Below are positions 8,197 through 17,965 of a stretch of DNA of 64,000 nt, piece after piece (positions within the stretch are counted from its first letter, which is position 1; each line of letters opens with the position of its first letter). The notes under the pieces are model-generated. The model was given only the letters and a program-made list of their open reading frames with translations, was not told the DNA's origin and searched no databases. The stretch lies in assembly GCF_001468225.1 (NCBI RefSeq), contig NZ_LNRU01000008.1, positions 62,001 to 126,000 on the forward strand, written 5' to 3'. The position numbers and the translations under genes are program-made. Source of the DNA: Sphingopyxis sp. H053. GTDB lineage: Bacteria > Pseudomonadota > Alphaproteobacteria > Sphingomonadales > Sphingomonadaceae.

Positions 8197-10386
8197 TTGT
8201 CAACGCCTCAAGAATCCGATCGGAGATCCACCGTACAGCAGGACCTGTCCCTCGGGACGTCGCAGCCGCCCGCGGACGACGGGCTCGCGGCCTTCGCCCT
8301 GATCCTCGCCATGCACCGCATCGTCGCAGACCCGGCCGAGCTGCGCCATGATCTCGGCCATGCCGACCCTGTCACGGCATCCGATCTGTTACGCTTGGCC
8401 AAGCGCATCGACGGTGTCCGCGCCCGCGCCACGACCGCCGATTTCGAGCGATTGAGACGCCTACCCATGCCTGTGATGGCGAGCGGCGCCGAGGGCTGGT
8501 TCGTGATCGGCCGCGTCGGCGAGGATGCCGTGGCGATCCAGCGCCCCGGTGCCGAAATCGAGCGATGGGACCGCGCCGCGCTGGAGGCCCGCTGGTCGGG
8601 CGAGTTGCTCCTCGTCGCCACCCGCGACGCCGCGCAGGTTGCCGCGCCCGCCTTCGACATGACGTGGTTCGTTCCCCAGATCGTCAAATATCGAAAGCTG
8701 ATCGGCGAGGTGCTGCTGATCACCCTCGCGCTCAACCTGCTCGGCCTCGCCGCGCCGCTCTTTTTCCAGAATGTCGTCGACAAGGTGCTGGCGCACAACA
8801 GCCTGGCCACGCTGCAGGTGCTGAGCATCGGGCTGGTGATCGTCTCGCTGTGGGAAGTCGCGTTCGGCTGGCTGCGCACCCGGCTCTATTCGGAGACCAG
8901 CCAAAAGCTCGACGTCGAGCTGGGCAGCCGCCTCTTCCGCCACCTGCTCCGCCTGCCGCTCGCCTATTTCGAGAATCGCCGCGTCGGCGACACCGTTACC
9001 CGCGTCCGCGAGCTGGAGACGGTGCGCGAGTTCATGACCAGTGCCTCGCTCACCGTGCTGGTCGATCCGCTGTTCACCATCGTCTTCATGATCGCGATGT
9101 GGCTCTACTCACCCCTCCTCTTCGTCATCGTCGCGCTCACCCTCCCCGCTTATGTGATCGTCTCGCTCGTCGTCACCGGTCCCTTGCGCCGCCGGCTCGA
9201 CGAGAAATTCGCGCGCGGCGCCGCCAACAACGCGCTGCTTGTCGAGAGCGTCTCGGGCATGCAGACGCTCAAGGCGGCGGCGGTCGAGCCGCAATGGCAG
9301 GACCGCTGGGAACGCCAGCTCGCCGCGTACAGCGCCGCCAACCAGCGCGTCATCAACCTCGGCAATTCGGGCAGTCAGGCGGTCCAGCTCATCTCCAAGC
9401 TCAGCCTCGCCGCGATCCTGTTCTTCGGCGCGCAGCAGGTGATCGCCGGTGCCCTCACCATCGGCGGACTGGTCGCGTTCAACATGTTCGCGCAGCGCGT
9501 CTCCGGCCCGGTCATCCGCATGGCGCAGCTCTGGCAGGACTTCCAGCAGGTCCGCCTCTCGGTCCAGCGGATCGGCGACATCCTCAACAGCGGCCCCGAG
9601 CCCGGCGCCGGATCGCGCACAACTTTGCCTGCGCTCGCCGGCCATGTCCGCTTCGAGGCCGTCCGCTTCCGTTATGCCGCCGAGGGGCCCTGGACGCTCG
9701 ACGACATCAGCCTCGACCTGCCCGCCGGCGCCACGCTCGGCATCGCCGGCGCCTCGGGCTCGGGCAAATCGACGCTCACCAAATTGCTCCAGCGCCTGTA
9801 TCTGCCCGCAAGCGGCCGCGTGCTGATCGACGGCGTCGACATCGCCCAGATCGATCCCGCCTGGCTGCGCCGCCAGATCGGGGTGGTGTTGCAGGAGAAT
9901 ATCCTGTTCAACCGATCGATCCGCGAGAATATCGCGCTCGCCGATCCCGTCACGCCGATCGAGCGGGTAATGACCGCCGCCCGCCTCGCCGGAGCGCACG
10001 ATTTCATTCTGGAGCTACCGCGGGGCTATGACACGATCGTCGAGGAGCGCGGCGTCAACTTCTCGGGCGGCCAGCGCCAGCGCCTCGCCATCGCCCGCGC
10101 GCTGATCACCAACCCGCGCATCCTGATCCTCGACGAGGCGACCTCGGCGCTCGATGCCGAGAGCGAGGAGATCGTTCAGCGCAACCTCAAGTCGATCGCC
10201 GCCGGTCGCACCGTGCTGATCATCGCGCACCGCCTCTCGGCGATCCGCCAGTGCGACCGCATCCTGACGCTCGACAAGGGGCGGATCGTCGAAAGCGGCA
10301 CGCATGACGAGCTGCTCCGCCTCGGCGGCCGCTATGCCGCGCTCCATCACCGCCAGATCGGCGTCCAGGCGGGGGCCGCGGCATGA
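8197..10386 (+). CDS. type I secretion ABC transporter (HlyB-like permease/ATPase)
   Basis: The start is uncertain. TTG at 8197 gives 729 aa, close to the usual length, while the frame stays open to a TTG at 8101 (761 aa). Neither has a clear ribosome-binding site. Order of domains: an N-terminal C39-like domain in which the peptidase cysteine is absent (DDGLAAFALILAMHRI ... LRHDLGH), as in HlyB-type exporters that bind but do not cleave RTX substrates. A six-helix ABC membrane domain follows (about residues 165-440). The nucleotide-binding domain carries Walker A GASGSGKST (about residue 515), signature FSGGQRQRLAIARAL, Walker B ILILDEATSALD and the H-loop IIAHRLS. It probably exports the two neighbouring RTX proteins. 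Its TGA overlaps the ATG of the adaptor gene. A TolC-like outer-membrane partner is not in the window. Confidence 0.9.
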   Translation: MSTPQESDRRSTVQQDLSLGTSQPPADDGLAAFALILAMHRIVADPAELRHDLGHADPVTASDLLRLAKRIDGVRARATTADFERLRRLPMPVMASGAEGWFVIGRVGEDAVAIQRPGAEIERWDRAALEARWSGELLLVATRDAAQVAAPAFDMTWFVPQIVKYRKLIGEVLLITLALNLLGLAAPLFFQNVVDKVLAHNSLATLQVLSIGLVIVSLWEVAFGWLRTRLYSETSQKLDVELGSRLFRHLLRLPLAYFENRRVGDTVTRVRELETVREFMTSASLTVLVDPLFTIVFMIAMWLYSPLLFVIVALTLPAYVIVSLVVTGPLRRRLDEKFARGAANNALLVESVSGMQTLKAAAVEPQWQDRWERQLAAYSAANQRVINLGNSGSQAVQLISKLSLAAILFFGAQQVIAGALTIGGLVAFNMFAQRVSGPVIRMAQLWQDFQQVRLSVQRIGDILNSGPEPGAGSRTTLPALAGHVRFEAVRFRYAAEGPWTLDDISLDLPAGATLGIAGASGSGKSTLTKLLQRLYLPASGRVLIDGVDIAQIDPAWLRRQIGVVLQENILFNRSIRENIALADPVTPIERVMTAARLAGAHDFILELPRGYDTIVEERGVNFSGGQRQRLAIARALITNPRILILDEATSALDAESEEIVQRNLKSIAAGRTVLIIAHRLSAIRQCDRILTLDKGRIVESGTHDELLRLGGRYAALHHRQIGVQAGAAA

Positions 10387-11777
10387 ACGCGCTCACGCGT
10401 CACTGGACGGCCGTTCGCGACGCGCTCGACAATGAGCGCGCGCGATCGCGCGGGGTTCTGCGTACCGAGGAGACCGATTTCCTTCCCGCCGCGCTCGAAG
10501 TGGTCGAGCGCCCCGTATCGCCGACCGGGCGGGTCACGGCCTGGCTGTTGCTCGGCCTGTTCGCGGCCGCGCTGCTCTGGCTGGTCCTTGGCCGGGTCGA
10601 CGTCGTCGCCTCGGCGCCGGGCAAGCTGGTCCCCGCCGACGACGTCAAGCTGATCCAGCCCGGTGCGACGGGGATCGTCCACGCCATATTGGTCCGCGAC
10701 GGCCAGCGCGTCCGCGCCGGCCAGCCGCTGGTCGAGCTCGATCCCACCGTCTCGGATGCCGACACGGCGCAAGCCGGCAAGGCGCTGGAGACGGCGATGC
10801 TCGACGCCGCGCGGCTGCGCGCCATGCTGTCCGCGCTCGACGGCCAGGGTTTGCGCTTCACGCCGCCCGCCGGAACCACGGCCGACGTTGCCGCCACCCA
10901 GATCGCGCTCGCCCGCGCCCAGCTGGCCGAGATCCGGGCGGGCAGCCAGACGCGCGCCGCCGACACCGAATCCGCCCGCGCGGCCGGGGCCGAGGCGCAG
11001 ATCCAGGCGGCCAAGCTCACCGAGACCCTGCCGCTGCTCGACGAGCAGATCGCCGCCAACGAGACGCTGCTCGAAAAGGGCTATGTCTCGAAGCTGCGCG
11101 TGATCGAGATGCGCCGCCAGCGCCTCGTCGCCGCGCGCGACCGCGACGCCGCGCTCGCCACCGCGCGCAAGGCGGAGGCGCAGATCGCGGTAGCCGGCGG
11201 CCATTCGAGCCAATCCACCGCCGAAGCCCGCGCGCGCATCCTCGCCGATCTCGCCAAGGCCGAGAGCGAGGCGCGACTGCGCAAGGAGGAGCTGACCAAG
11301 GCGACCAAGCGCGGCAGCCTCCAGCGCCTCGTCAGCCCCGTCGACGGCACGGTCACGCAGCTCGCCGTCCATACCGTCGGCGGCGTGGTCGAGGCGGCCA
11401 AGCCGATCATGGTGATCGTGCCGGCGCGCGGGAAGCTGGTCGCCGAAGTGATGATCGCCAACAAGGATGTCGGCTTCGTCCGCGCCGGCCAACCCGTCGC
11501 GCTCAAGGTCGAGGCCTTTTCCTTCACGCGCTACGGCGCGGTGCCGGGCAGGCTCGAGCAGATCAGCTCGGACGCGGTGCAGGACGAGAAGCGCGGGCTG
11601 ATCTATACCGCGCGGGTGACGCTGGACCGCGCAACGATCGTGCGCGATGGCAGGGCGATCCCCCTCACCCCCGGCATGGCGGTCACCGCCGACATCCGCA
11701 CCGGCCGCCGCTCGCTCGCCTCCTATCTGCTGAGCCCGATCGACGAGATCCGCACGACGGCGGCGCGGGAGCGCTAA
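10383..11777 (+). CDS. HlyD-family type I secretion membrane-fusion protein
   Basis: 464 aa, ATG overlapping the exporter stop (ATGA). A cytoplasmic head of about 55 residues precedes a single membrane helix (AWLLLGLFAAALLWLVLG). Then comes a biotinyl-lipoyl-like half motif (PGKLVPADDVKLIQPGATGIVHAILVRDGQRVRAGQPLVELDP) and a long alpha-helical, Ala/Glu/Arg-rich coiled-coil hairpin (about residues 120-300). The second lipoyl half (LVSPVDGTVTQLAVHTVGGVV) and a beta-barrel end with the family motif VALKVEAFSFTRYG follow. This is the canonical HlyD order. It bridges the ABC exporter to an outer-membrane channel in the periplasm. Confidence 0.92.
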   Translation: MNALTRHWTAVRDALDNERARSRGVLRTEETDFLPAALEVVERPVSPTGRVTAWLLLGLFAAALLWLVLGRVDVVASAPGKLVPADDVKLIQPGATGIVHAILVRDGQRVRAGQPLVELDPTVSDADTAQAGKALETAMLDAARLRAMLSALDGQGLRFTPPAGTTADVAATQIALARAQLAEIRAGSQTRAADTESARAAGAEAQIQAAKLTETLPLLDEQIAANETLLEKGYVSKLRVIEMRRQRLVAARDRDAALATARKAEAQIAVAGGHSSQSTAEARARILADLAKAESEARLRKEELTKATKRGSLQRLVSPVDGTVTQLAVHTVGGVVEAAKPIMVIVPARGKLVAEVMIANKDVGFVRAGQPVALKVEAFSFTRYGAVPGRLEQISSDAVQDEKRGLIYTARVTLDRATIVRDGRAIPLTPGMAVTADIRTGRRSLASYLLSPIDEIRTTAARER

Positions 11778-11780
11778 CGC

Positions 11781-11806
11781 CTTCTCCCCTCTGAAGAGAG
11801 GGAAGC
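11781..11806. terminator. hairpin after the T1SS operon
   Basis: CCCTCT (11787-11792) and AGAGGG (11797-11802) pair around GAAG, with partial pairing extending outward, 10 bp after the hlyD-like stop. There is no U-tract, so intrinsic termination is only possible. Confidence 0.35.
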
Positions 11807-11873
11807 GCCGATGACGCACGGCATCATGGAGCCCGCACGTTAATGTGGGCCGGCCCATTCCACAGGGTCAGTA

Positions 11874-11991
11874 TTGGCCTGACCAAATGTCCCGAACGCG
11901 CGATGGCGGCCGCCTATACGCGCGAAATCTGCGCGTAATCCCCGTCATTCCGATAATTGGTAAGGCACTCTTGCCAAATTGGACTGACAAG
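11874..11991 (+). promoter_or_regulatory. GntR-type operators and promoter of the hexuronate-locus TonB receptor
   Basis: This lies in the 304-bp space between the adaptor gene and the receptor ATG at 12082. Three sites resemble FadR/UxuR-type operators: TTGGCCTGACCAA (11874-11886), the spaced repeat TTGGTAAG-N5-CTTGCCAA (11957-11977) and TTGGACTGACAAG (11979-11991). A possible -35 TTGCCA (11971-11976) and weak -10 TATCCG (11994-11999) are separated by 17 bp, so the third site sits in the spacer, where a repressor would block the polymerase. The GntR gene at 22305-23051 is the obvious candidate binder. Apart from these sites and the hairpin, nothing else is seen in the space. Confidence 0.5.
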
Positions 11992-12081
11992 TCTATCCGG
12001 CAACAGGACACACGACGTCAAATCGGTCGCCCTGATCACAAAAGGGCGTCGGATCTTGGTGCAGGCCGAAGGGAGAGAAGA

Positions 12082-15081
12082 ATGAGTCGCGAGAGCTGCA
12101 GCAGGCGCCACCTGCTTATTTCAACGAGTCTGATGAGCTTGCTGATCATGTCGCCGGCCCATGGCCAGACGGCTACGCAGGCACCGGCCGAACAAACCAG
12201 TCCGACAGCCGAGAACACCGAATCCCCCCCAGCCGATACGCAAGAGATCATCGTCACCGGTTTCCGTGGTTCGCTAAATAGCGCGCTGAACCTGAAGCGG
12301 CAGGAAACCGCGGCGGTCGATAGTATCGTCGCCGAAGACATCGGCAAATTTCCCGATTCCAACCTCGCCGAATCGATGCAGCGCATTCCTGGCGTCGCCT
12401 TGTCGCGCGGCGATGGCGGCGAGGGGCGCAATATCTCGGTTCGCGGTCTCGGCGCACAATTCACCCGCGTGCGGATCAACGGGATGGAGGGCACCTCGCA
12501 GGTCAGCGGCAGCGATATCCGCGGCGGCGTCGCCACGGGGCGCTCGTTTGACTTCGTGACCTTCCCGACCGAAATCTTCTCCGCGCTTTCGGTCCGCAAG
12601 ACGACCTCCGCCGACGTCGAGGAAGGCTCGCTCGGCGCGACGGTCGACCTGCGCGCACCCCGGCCGTTCGACCAGAAGGAGGACTTCGTCTTCTCGGGCA
12701 CGGCGCGCGGAATCTACAACGACATCAGCAAAAAGGCCGATCCGCGGCTGTCCGCGCTCGTTTCCAAGCAGTTCGGCGACACATTCGGCGTGCTCGCCAG
12801 CCTCGCCTATTCGAAGCGCCACATCGACGAATACGCCTATTCGGCGGTCGACATCCTGCCGTCCTACGTCGCCGGGCAGTCGCAGGGCGGCATCATCTTT
12901 CCCTTTTGCACGCCCGTCGGCTACACTTTTGGCGGCGTACCGGTGAACAGCCCCGCGCCGGGCTATGCCAATGGCGGCACCCCGGTCGGCGCCGACGCCA
13001 ACAACTGCAGCGCCGGCAACCCCCGCACCAGCACCAAGGAAGCCTATGATTATATCATGAGCCGCACGGGCGTGTCGGGCCGCCCGGGTGGCGGGGTGTT
13101 CCTGCCGCGCCTGCCCCGTCCGGTGAAGGGCAGCCAGAATCAGGAGCGTATGGCCGGGTCGCTGACGCTGCAGTGGAAACCCACCGACGACACCGATATC
13201 TCGCTCGACGGCCTGTATTCGCGCTTCAAGGTCAATCGTCTCGACACGATGCTCGATGCGCGCTCGATGGGCCGCACCGCCTCGAACAACGGCCAGCCGA
13301 TGATGTCGATCCGCGACATCGAAGTCGACGACAACGGGTCGCTGATCCATGGCCTGTGGGACGGCGTCGACCTGCGATCGGAAATGCAGGACGAGCGTTT
13401 CACCTCGACCTTCCGCCAGGTGAACCTCAACTTCGACCATCGTTTCTCCGACACGTTCCGCGTCTTCGGCCTGGCCGGCATCAACGATTCCAAATTGAAC
13501 GTCGATCGCCTCCAGGTCGCGATGGATTCGAACGACACCGATAATTTCTCGATCGACTTCCGCGACAATCCGGATGTCCCGAAGATCGGTTACGGCATCG
13601 ACCTGACCAATCCGGCCAATTTCCTGTTTGGCCCGCCGCTGGCCGACGGCACGCAGCGCGGTCAGATTTCGAGCTTCATCCGTAAAAATACGATCGTCAG
13701 CAAGACCTTCGAACTCAACGGCGAGTGGGAGGCGGCGCCAAACTTCACCATTCAGGTGGGTGGCCAGTATCGCACCAACAAATATACCGCGCGCGAGCGG
13801 CAGCTGATCCCCGCCCAGTCGTTGCCGCAGGTGCTCCCCGCCGGCGTGTCGCTCGCCGACATCACCTTCGTGACGAAGAACATCGGCAAGAATCTGAACG
13901 GCCAGATGCAGGATTTCCTCGCGATCGATCCGGACAAGTTCCGCGAAGCGGTGAACTTCAGCAGCTATCAATATTGCAACCTGGAGTGCGCCAAGGGCAC
14001 CTATGGCGGGGTCGACGAGAAATATACTTCGGGCTATGCCATGGTGAAGTTCGACACCGAAGACGTCTTGCCATTCGCGCTGCGCGGCGATGCCGGCGTC
14101 CGCTATGTCCGCACCAGCTTCGACACATATGGGCCGATCCCCACCGCCGCGCCGGCCGGGTCGCCCTATCCCACGCGATATGTGATCTCGACAGTGGAGC
14201 GTAGCTATGATGACTGGCTGCCGTCGATAAACCTCGCGCTCGACGTCACGCCCGACCTTATCGCGCGTTTCTCCGCGGCGCGCGTGATGTCGCGTCCGTC
14301 CTATGGGCAGCTCATCCCCAGCGGCAGCGCGAACATCGTGATCCGCACCGCCTCGATCACCAACCCCTATCTCGATCCGATCCGGGCCAACACGATCGAC
14401 GCCGCACTCGAATGGTATTTCGCGCCCGGTTCACTGCTGTCGGTCGCCTATTTCTACAAGAATATCGAGACCTATATCCAGAATACCAACCAGCTGGTGC
14501 CGTTCCGCGATCTCGGGCTCCCGCTGTCGCTGCTGGAGGGCACGGGCACGGGCATCACGCCCGACGAACTGTTCAGCGTGACGCGCAGCAACAACACCGA
14601 CGGCGGGCCGCTGCGCGGGTTCGAGGCGAACCTCCAGCTGCCGTTCCGTTTCCTGCCCGGCGCGCTCAGCAATTTCGGCCTGCTCGCCAACTTCACGCGG
14701 GTGCGCTCGAGCATCAATTACATCATCTCGCCGACCCTCACGCGCAGGGCGCCTCTCGTCGGCCTCTCGCCGGAAACCGCCAGCGCCACGCTCTATTATG
14801 AGGACGATAAATTCAGCGTCCGGTCGACGGTCAACTATCGGGCGGCCTTCCTCACCGGCGTCCCGGGTCCGACCGACAGCGACGCGAACGTCAATGCGAG
14901 CTCGATCTTCGTCGACGCTTCGGCCTCGTACAACATCAACGAGAATATCAAGCTCATCGCCGAGGTGTCGAACATCACCAACGAAACCAATCGCCTCTAC
15001 ACCGACACCACGCGGAAAGACCCGCTCTACACCTCCTATTTCGGCCGCACGTTCAGCCTGGCAGTCAATTTTCAGTTCTGA
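12082..15081 (+). CDS. TonB-dependent receptor (Caulobacter/Xanthomonas type), hexuronate locus
   Basis: 999 aa from ATG 12082, behind GGGAGAGAAGA. The frame is open further upstream, but that part lacks a signal. Residues 1-35 are a Sec signal ending MSPAHGQ. The plug begins around QEIIVTGFRGSLNSALNLKR and runs through DSIVAEDIGKFPDSNLAESMQRIPGVALSR and ISVRGLGAQFTRVRING. This signature belongs to the large receptor family used by Caulobacter-like bacteria for oligosaccharide uptake. The barrel ends in the aromatic motif SLAVNFQF. It is followed by the mannonate dehydratase gene and carries GntR-type operators upstream, so its ligand is probably an uronic-acid-containing oligosaccharide (inference). 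It acts in the outer membrane with TonB-ExbBD, which are not encoded here. Confidence 0.9.
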   Translation: MSRESCSRRHLLISTSLMSLLIMSPAHGQTATQAPAEQTSPTAENTESPPADTQEIIVTGFRGSLNSALNLKRQETAAVDSIVAEDIGKFPDSNLAESMQRIPGVALSRGDGGEGRNISVRGLGAQFTRVRINGMEGTSQVSGSDIRGGVATGRSFDFVTFPTEIFSALSVRKTTSADVEEGSLGATVDLRAPRPFDQKEDFVFSGTARGIYNDISKKADPRLSALVSKQFGDTFGVLASLAYSKRHIDEYAYSAVDILPSYVAGQSQGGIIFPFCTPVGYTFGGVPVNSPAPGYANGGTPVGADANNCSAGNPRTSTKEAYDYIMSRTGVSGRPGGGVFLPRLPRPVKGSQNQERMAGSLTLQWKPTDDTDISLDGLYSRFKVNRLDTMLDARSMGRTASNNGQPMMSIRDIEVDDNGSLIHGLWDGVDLRSEMQDERFTSTFRQVNLNFDHRFSDTFRVFGLAGINDSKLNVDRLQVAMDSNDTDNFSIDFRDNPDVPKIGYGIDLTNPANFLFGPPLADGTQRGQISSFIRKNTIVSKTFELNGEWEAAPNFTIQVGGQYRTNKYTARERQLIPAQSLPQVLPAGVSLADITFVTKNIGKNLNGQMQDFLAIDPDKFREAVNFSSYQYCNLECAKGTYGGVDEKYTSGYAMVKFDTEDVLPFALRGDAGVRYVRTSFDTYGPIPTAAPAGSPYPTRYVISTVERSYDDWLPSINLALDVTPDLIARFSAARVMSRPSYGQLIPSGSANIVIRTASITNPYLDPIRANTIDAALEWYFAPGSLLSVAYFYKNIETYIQNTNQLVPFRDLGLPLSLLEGTGTGITPDELFSVTRSNNTDGGPLRGFEANLQLPFRFLPGALSNFGLLANFTRVRSSINYIISPTLTRRAPLVGLSPETASATLYYEDDKFSVRSTVNYRAAFLTGVPGPTDSDANVNASSIFVDASASYNINENIKLIAEVSNITNETNRLYTDTTRKDPLYTSYFGRTFSLAVNFQF

Positions 15082-15092
15082 GCTTCTCCCTG

Positions 15093-15135
15093 TCGCCGTG
15101 AGCATCGGTCGGTTTTCCGACTATGCTCGCGGCGA
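15093..15135. terminator. strong hairpin after the TonB receptor
   Basis: TCGCCGTGAGCAT (from 15093) pairs with ATGCTCGCGGCGA (to 15135) with one mismatch. An inner stem GTCGG/CCGAC closes around TTTT. It begins 11 bp after the receptor stop and separates it from manD, which has its own promoter. Confidence 0.5.
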
Positions 15136-15199
15136 TATGTTGCGGGCGGCGACCGCTCTCGTGCGCGCGGCGGAAACCAGGTTAAAACCGGTCCATAAA

Positions 15200-15228
15200 T
15201 TGTCATAATTGGTATTACCAATTTTATT
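15200..15228 (+). promoter_or_regulatory. manD promoter with UxuR/ExuR-like operator
   Basis: AATTGGTATTACCAATT (15207-15223) is a perfect 17-bp palindrome around a central T. It closely resembles the AATTGGTATACCAATT sites known for the hexuronate repressors UxuR/ExuR. It sits between a possible -35 TTGTCA (15200-15205) and an A/T-rich -10 TTTATT (15223-15228), 17 bp apart, so binding would occlude the promoter of the mannonate dehydratase gene at 15303. Confidence 0.65.
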
Positions 15229-15302
15229 GAAAATGGTAAGGCAGATGCTATGAGCAATGGGAGCAGCCGATCGGCTCCCCGAAACGAGAACAGGAAAATA
15301 GC

Positions 15303-16511
15303 ATGAAGATCCAGTCTGCCCGCGTCATCGTGACATGTCCGGGGCGCAATTTCGTGACCTTGAAAATCGAAACCGATCAGGGGGTTTTCGGAATCGGCGA
15401 CGCGACGCTGAACGGGCGCGAGCTCTCGGTCGTTTCCTATCTCGAGGATCATGTCATCCCTTGCCTGATCGGGATGGACCCGCGCCGGATCGAGGACATC
15501 TGGCAGTATCTCTATCGCGGCGCCTATTGGCGGCGCGGTCCCGTCACCATGTCGGCGATCGCGGCGGTCGACACGGCGCTTTGGGATATCAAGGGCAAGA
15601 TGGCGGGCATGCCGATCTATGACCTGCTCGGCGGAAAGAGCCGCGACGGCGTGATGGTCTATGGCCATGCCAATGGCGCCGACATTGCCGAAACCGTCGA
15701 CGCGGTCGGCCAGTATATCGACCTCGGGTATAAGGCCATTCGCGCGCAATCGGGGGTCCCGGGAATCAAGGACGCCTATGGCGTCGGCCGCGGCAAGCTC
15801 TTCTATGAGCCCGCCGACGCCGCGCTGCCGTCGCTGACGATCTGGGATACGAAGAAATATCTCGACCACATCCCCAAATTGTTCGAAAAAATCCGCGACA
15901 CCTATGGGTTCGAGCATCATCTGCTCCATGACGGCCATCATCGGATGACCCCCATCGAAGCCGCCCAACTCGGCAAGGCGCTGGAGCCCGCAAAATTATT
16001 CTGGCTCGAAGATGCGACGCCGGCGGAAAATCAGGAAGCGTTCAAACTCATTCGCCAGCATACGACGACCCCGCTGGCCGTCGGCGAGATTTTCAACACG
16101 ATATGGGACTGCAAGGACCTGATCCAGAACCAGCTGATCGACTATATCCGCGCGACCGTGGTCCACGCCGGCGGAATCACGCATTTGCGGCGGATCGCCG
16201 ACCTCGCCGCGATCTATCAGATCAAGACCGGCAGCCATGGCGCGACCGACCTGTCGCCCGTGTGCATGGGCGCGGCGCTCCACTTCGACAGCTGGGTCCC
16301 CAATTTCGGGATCCAGGAATATATGCGCCATACACCCGAGACCGACGAAGTCTTCCCGCACAACTACCGTTTCGAGCAGGGATATATGTATGCGGGCGAT
16401 GCCCCGGGGCACGGCGTCGACATCGACGAGAAGCTGGCGGCAAAATATCCCTATCAGCCCGCCTATCTGCCCGTCGCCCGGCTCGAAGACGGAACGATGT
16501 TCAACTGGTGA
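15303..16511 (+). CDS. manD: D-mannonate dehydratase, enolase superfamily (ManD/RspA type)
   Basis: 402 aa, ATG at 15303. It dehydrates D-mannonate to 2-keto-3-deoxy-D-gluconate, step three of hexuronate catabolism. The N-terminal capping domain ([40 protein letters not shown]) and the segment [34 protein letters not shown] are diagnostic of the ManD branch. The barrel contains the acid and histidine motifs expected of enolase-superfamily metal sites ([29 protein letters not shown]), and the C-terminus has the family pattern around [24 protein letters not shown]. Some ManD-family members have low or other sugar-acid activity, but the adjacent uxaC, uxuB and kinase genes support a true mannonate role. 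It is monocistronic and convergent with uxuB. Confidence 0.93.
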   Translation: MKIQSARVIVTCPGRNFVTLKIETDQGVFGIGDATLNGRELSVVSYLEDHVIPCLIGMDPRRIEDIWQYLYRGAYWRRGPVTMSAIAAVDTALWDIKGKMAGMPIYDLLGGKSRDGVMVYGHANGADIAETVDAVGQYIDLGYKAIRAQSGVPGIKDAYGVGRGKLFYEPADAALPSLTIWDTKKYLDHIPKLFEKIRDTYGFEHHLLHDGHHRMTPIEAAQLGKALEPAKLFWLEDATPAENQEAFKLIRQHTTTPLAVGEIFNTIWDCKDLIQNQLIDYIRATVVHAGGITHLRRIADLAAIYQIKTGSHGATDLSPVCMGAALHFDSWVPNFGIQEYMRHTPETDEVFPHNYRFEQGYMYAGDAPGHGVDIDEKLAAKYPYQPAYLPVARLEDGTMFNW

Positions 16512-16555
16512 TCTGTTGAGGTGCGGGAGAGCCGGGGTGCTGGTGCCAAACTAAT

Positions 16556-16633
16556 CGTCATCCCGGCGGAAGCCGGGATCTCGCCGGTGCATCATATTTC
16601 GACGACGAGATCCCGGCCTTCGCCGGGATGACG
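16556..16633. repeat. dispersed intergenic palindrome (CGTCATCCCGGC ... GCCGGGATGACG)
   Basis: A 78-bp imperfect palindrome with nested stems: outer CGTCATCCCGGC/GCCGGGATGACG, inner CGGGATCTCG/CGAGATCCCGG, and small hairpins GCGGAAGC and CTTCGCC. Elements of this kind with the CGTCATCCCGGC end are widely scattered between alphaproteobacterial genes. It occupies the gap between the convergent manD and uxuB genes and could act as a two-way terminator. Confidence 0.75.
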
Positions 16634-16636
16634 GAA

Positions 16637-17965
16637 TTAGGCTAGGCTTTCGGGCCGCCACTCGGAGGCGATCAGCGCGCCTTCACCGAACAGCCTTTGC
16701 GTTGCATCGGGAGCTGCGACCGCTTCGCGTAGCTTATCGCCAAGCGGATCGTCGATCGTATGGTCGCTGCGCAGGAAAGCGATCCATGCAGCGATCGCAG
16801 CCTCGAGCGAAGGGCAACGCTGCCCACGGTGCTGGTGCCATGCCAGCGTTTCGAGCCAGCGTTGCGGGATTTTCTGGCTGCCATCCATCGCGATCTGGAT
16901 CAGCCGGTGGTTCAGCGCGGGGTTGGCGAAGCGGTCGAGCAGGGCGCCGGCATAAGCCGTGAGATCCTGTCCCGGCGCGGCGTCGATCGTCGGGGCGGCT
17001 TCCTCACGCATCAGCCGCTCGATCACCGGCCGGATCGCCGGGTCGGCGATTGCCTGATGGACAAATACGTGCCCTGCTCCAAGCCCGATATAGGCGAGCG
17101 CCGAATGCGCGCCGTTGAGCATACGCAGTTTGGCGGTTTCATAGGGCGCGACGTTGGCGACCAGCTCGGCCCCGACATTCTCCCAGCGCGGCCGCGGGCC
17201 GGCAAAATCATCCTCGATGACCCATTGGCTGAAGCCTTCGGTGACCACCGCGCCCTCGTCGCGGACGCCAAGGGTGGTTTCGACTTCGGCGCGGTCTGCC
17301 TCAGTAGTCGCGGGGACGATGCGGTCGATCATCGTCGCCGGGCATCGGCATTCGCTGTCGAACCACGCCGAAAGGTCGGGATGACAAGCGGCGAGATAGT
17401 CGCGCATCAAGGCGCGCAGCACCGCGCCATTGCCCGCCAGATTATCGCAGCTGAGCAGCGTCAGCCCGGGCAGGCCCGCGGCCTTGCGCGCCGCGAGCCC
17501 TGCCGCGACGAAGCGATAGAGGCTGGAACCGCCGGCCGCCGCAGCCAGATCGAGCGAGCCATCGGCCCGGCGCAGATAGCCCTTCTCGGTGACCGTGAAG
17601 CTGATGATGCGCGTCGTCGGTGCCGCAATCGCATCGGCCACGGCCTGCGGATTGTCGGAAGCGACGAGCACCTGCTGGACCGCGCCGATCAATCGTATTT
17701 CGGTTCCGGCGACGCTCCGTGTGCTGACCGTGTAAAGCCCATCCTGCGGGTTCAGCTGTGCCGCGACGTCCCCTGAACGGAGCGACACCCCGATGATGCC
17801 CCAGTCGCGATCCCCCGCGCGCATCGCATCGTCGGTGTAGACCGCCTGATGCGCGCGGTGGAAGGCGCCGATACCGATATGGACGATGCCCGCGGCTTGG
17901 CGCTCGCGGTCGTAACCCGGCGCCTGCACCGACGCCGGAAGCTTCGTTTGCGCCGACAGCCTCAC
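16637..17965 (-). CDS. uxuB: mannitol dehydrogenase-family oxidoreductase, probable fructuronate reductase
   Basis: 442 aa, ATG at 17965. It is predicted to interconvert D-fructuronate and D-mannonate with NAD(H). The polyol-dehydrogenase family pattern is clear: an N-terminal Rossmann segment with VHIGIGAFHRAHQAVYTDD, then ISFTVTEKGY, the LLSCDNLAGNGAVLR motif and the C-terminal-domain motif RPRWENVGAELVANVAPYETAKLRMLNGAHSALAYIG, which holds the conserved lysine/asparagine/histidine of the active site. The start overlaps the glucuronate isomerase stop by 4 bp (ATGA), so the two are coupled. A mannitol or arabinitol dehydrogenase is the alternative family role, but position between uxaC and manD favours UxuB. 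Confidence 0.88.
   Translation of the reverse strand: MRLSAQTKLPASVQAPGYDRERQAAGIVHIGIGAFHRAHQAVYTDDAMRAGDRDWGIIGVSLRSGDVAAQLNPQDGLYTVSTRSVAGTEIRLIGAVQQVLVASDNPQAVADAIAAPTTRIISFTVTEKGYLRRADGSLDLAAAAGGSSLYRFVAAGLAARKAAGLPGLTLLSCDNLAGNGAVLRALMRDYLAACHPDLSAWFDSECRCPATMIDRIVPATTEADRAEVETTLGVRDEGAVVTEGFSQWVIEDDFAGPRPRWENVGAELVANVAPYETAKLRMLNGAHSALAYIGLGAGHVFVHQAIADPAIRPVIERLMREEAAPTIDAAPGQDLTAYAGALLDRFANPALNHRLIQIAMDGSQKIPQRWLETLAWHQHRGQRCPSLEAAIAAWIAFLRSDHTIDDPLGDKLREAVAAPDATQRLFGEGALIASEWRPESLA

Noticed and set aside
12274..13971. 565-codon open frame antisense to the hexuronate-locus receptor
   Set aside because: Shadow of third-position G/C bias; no signals or motifs.
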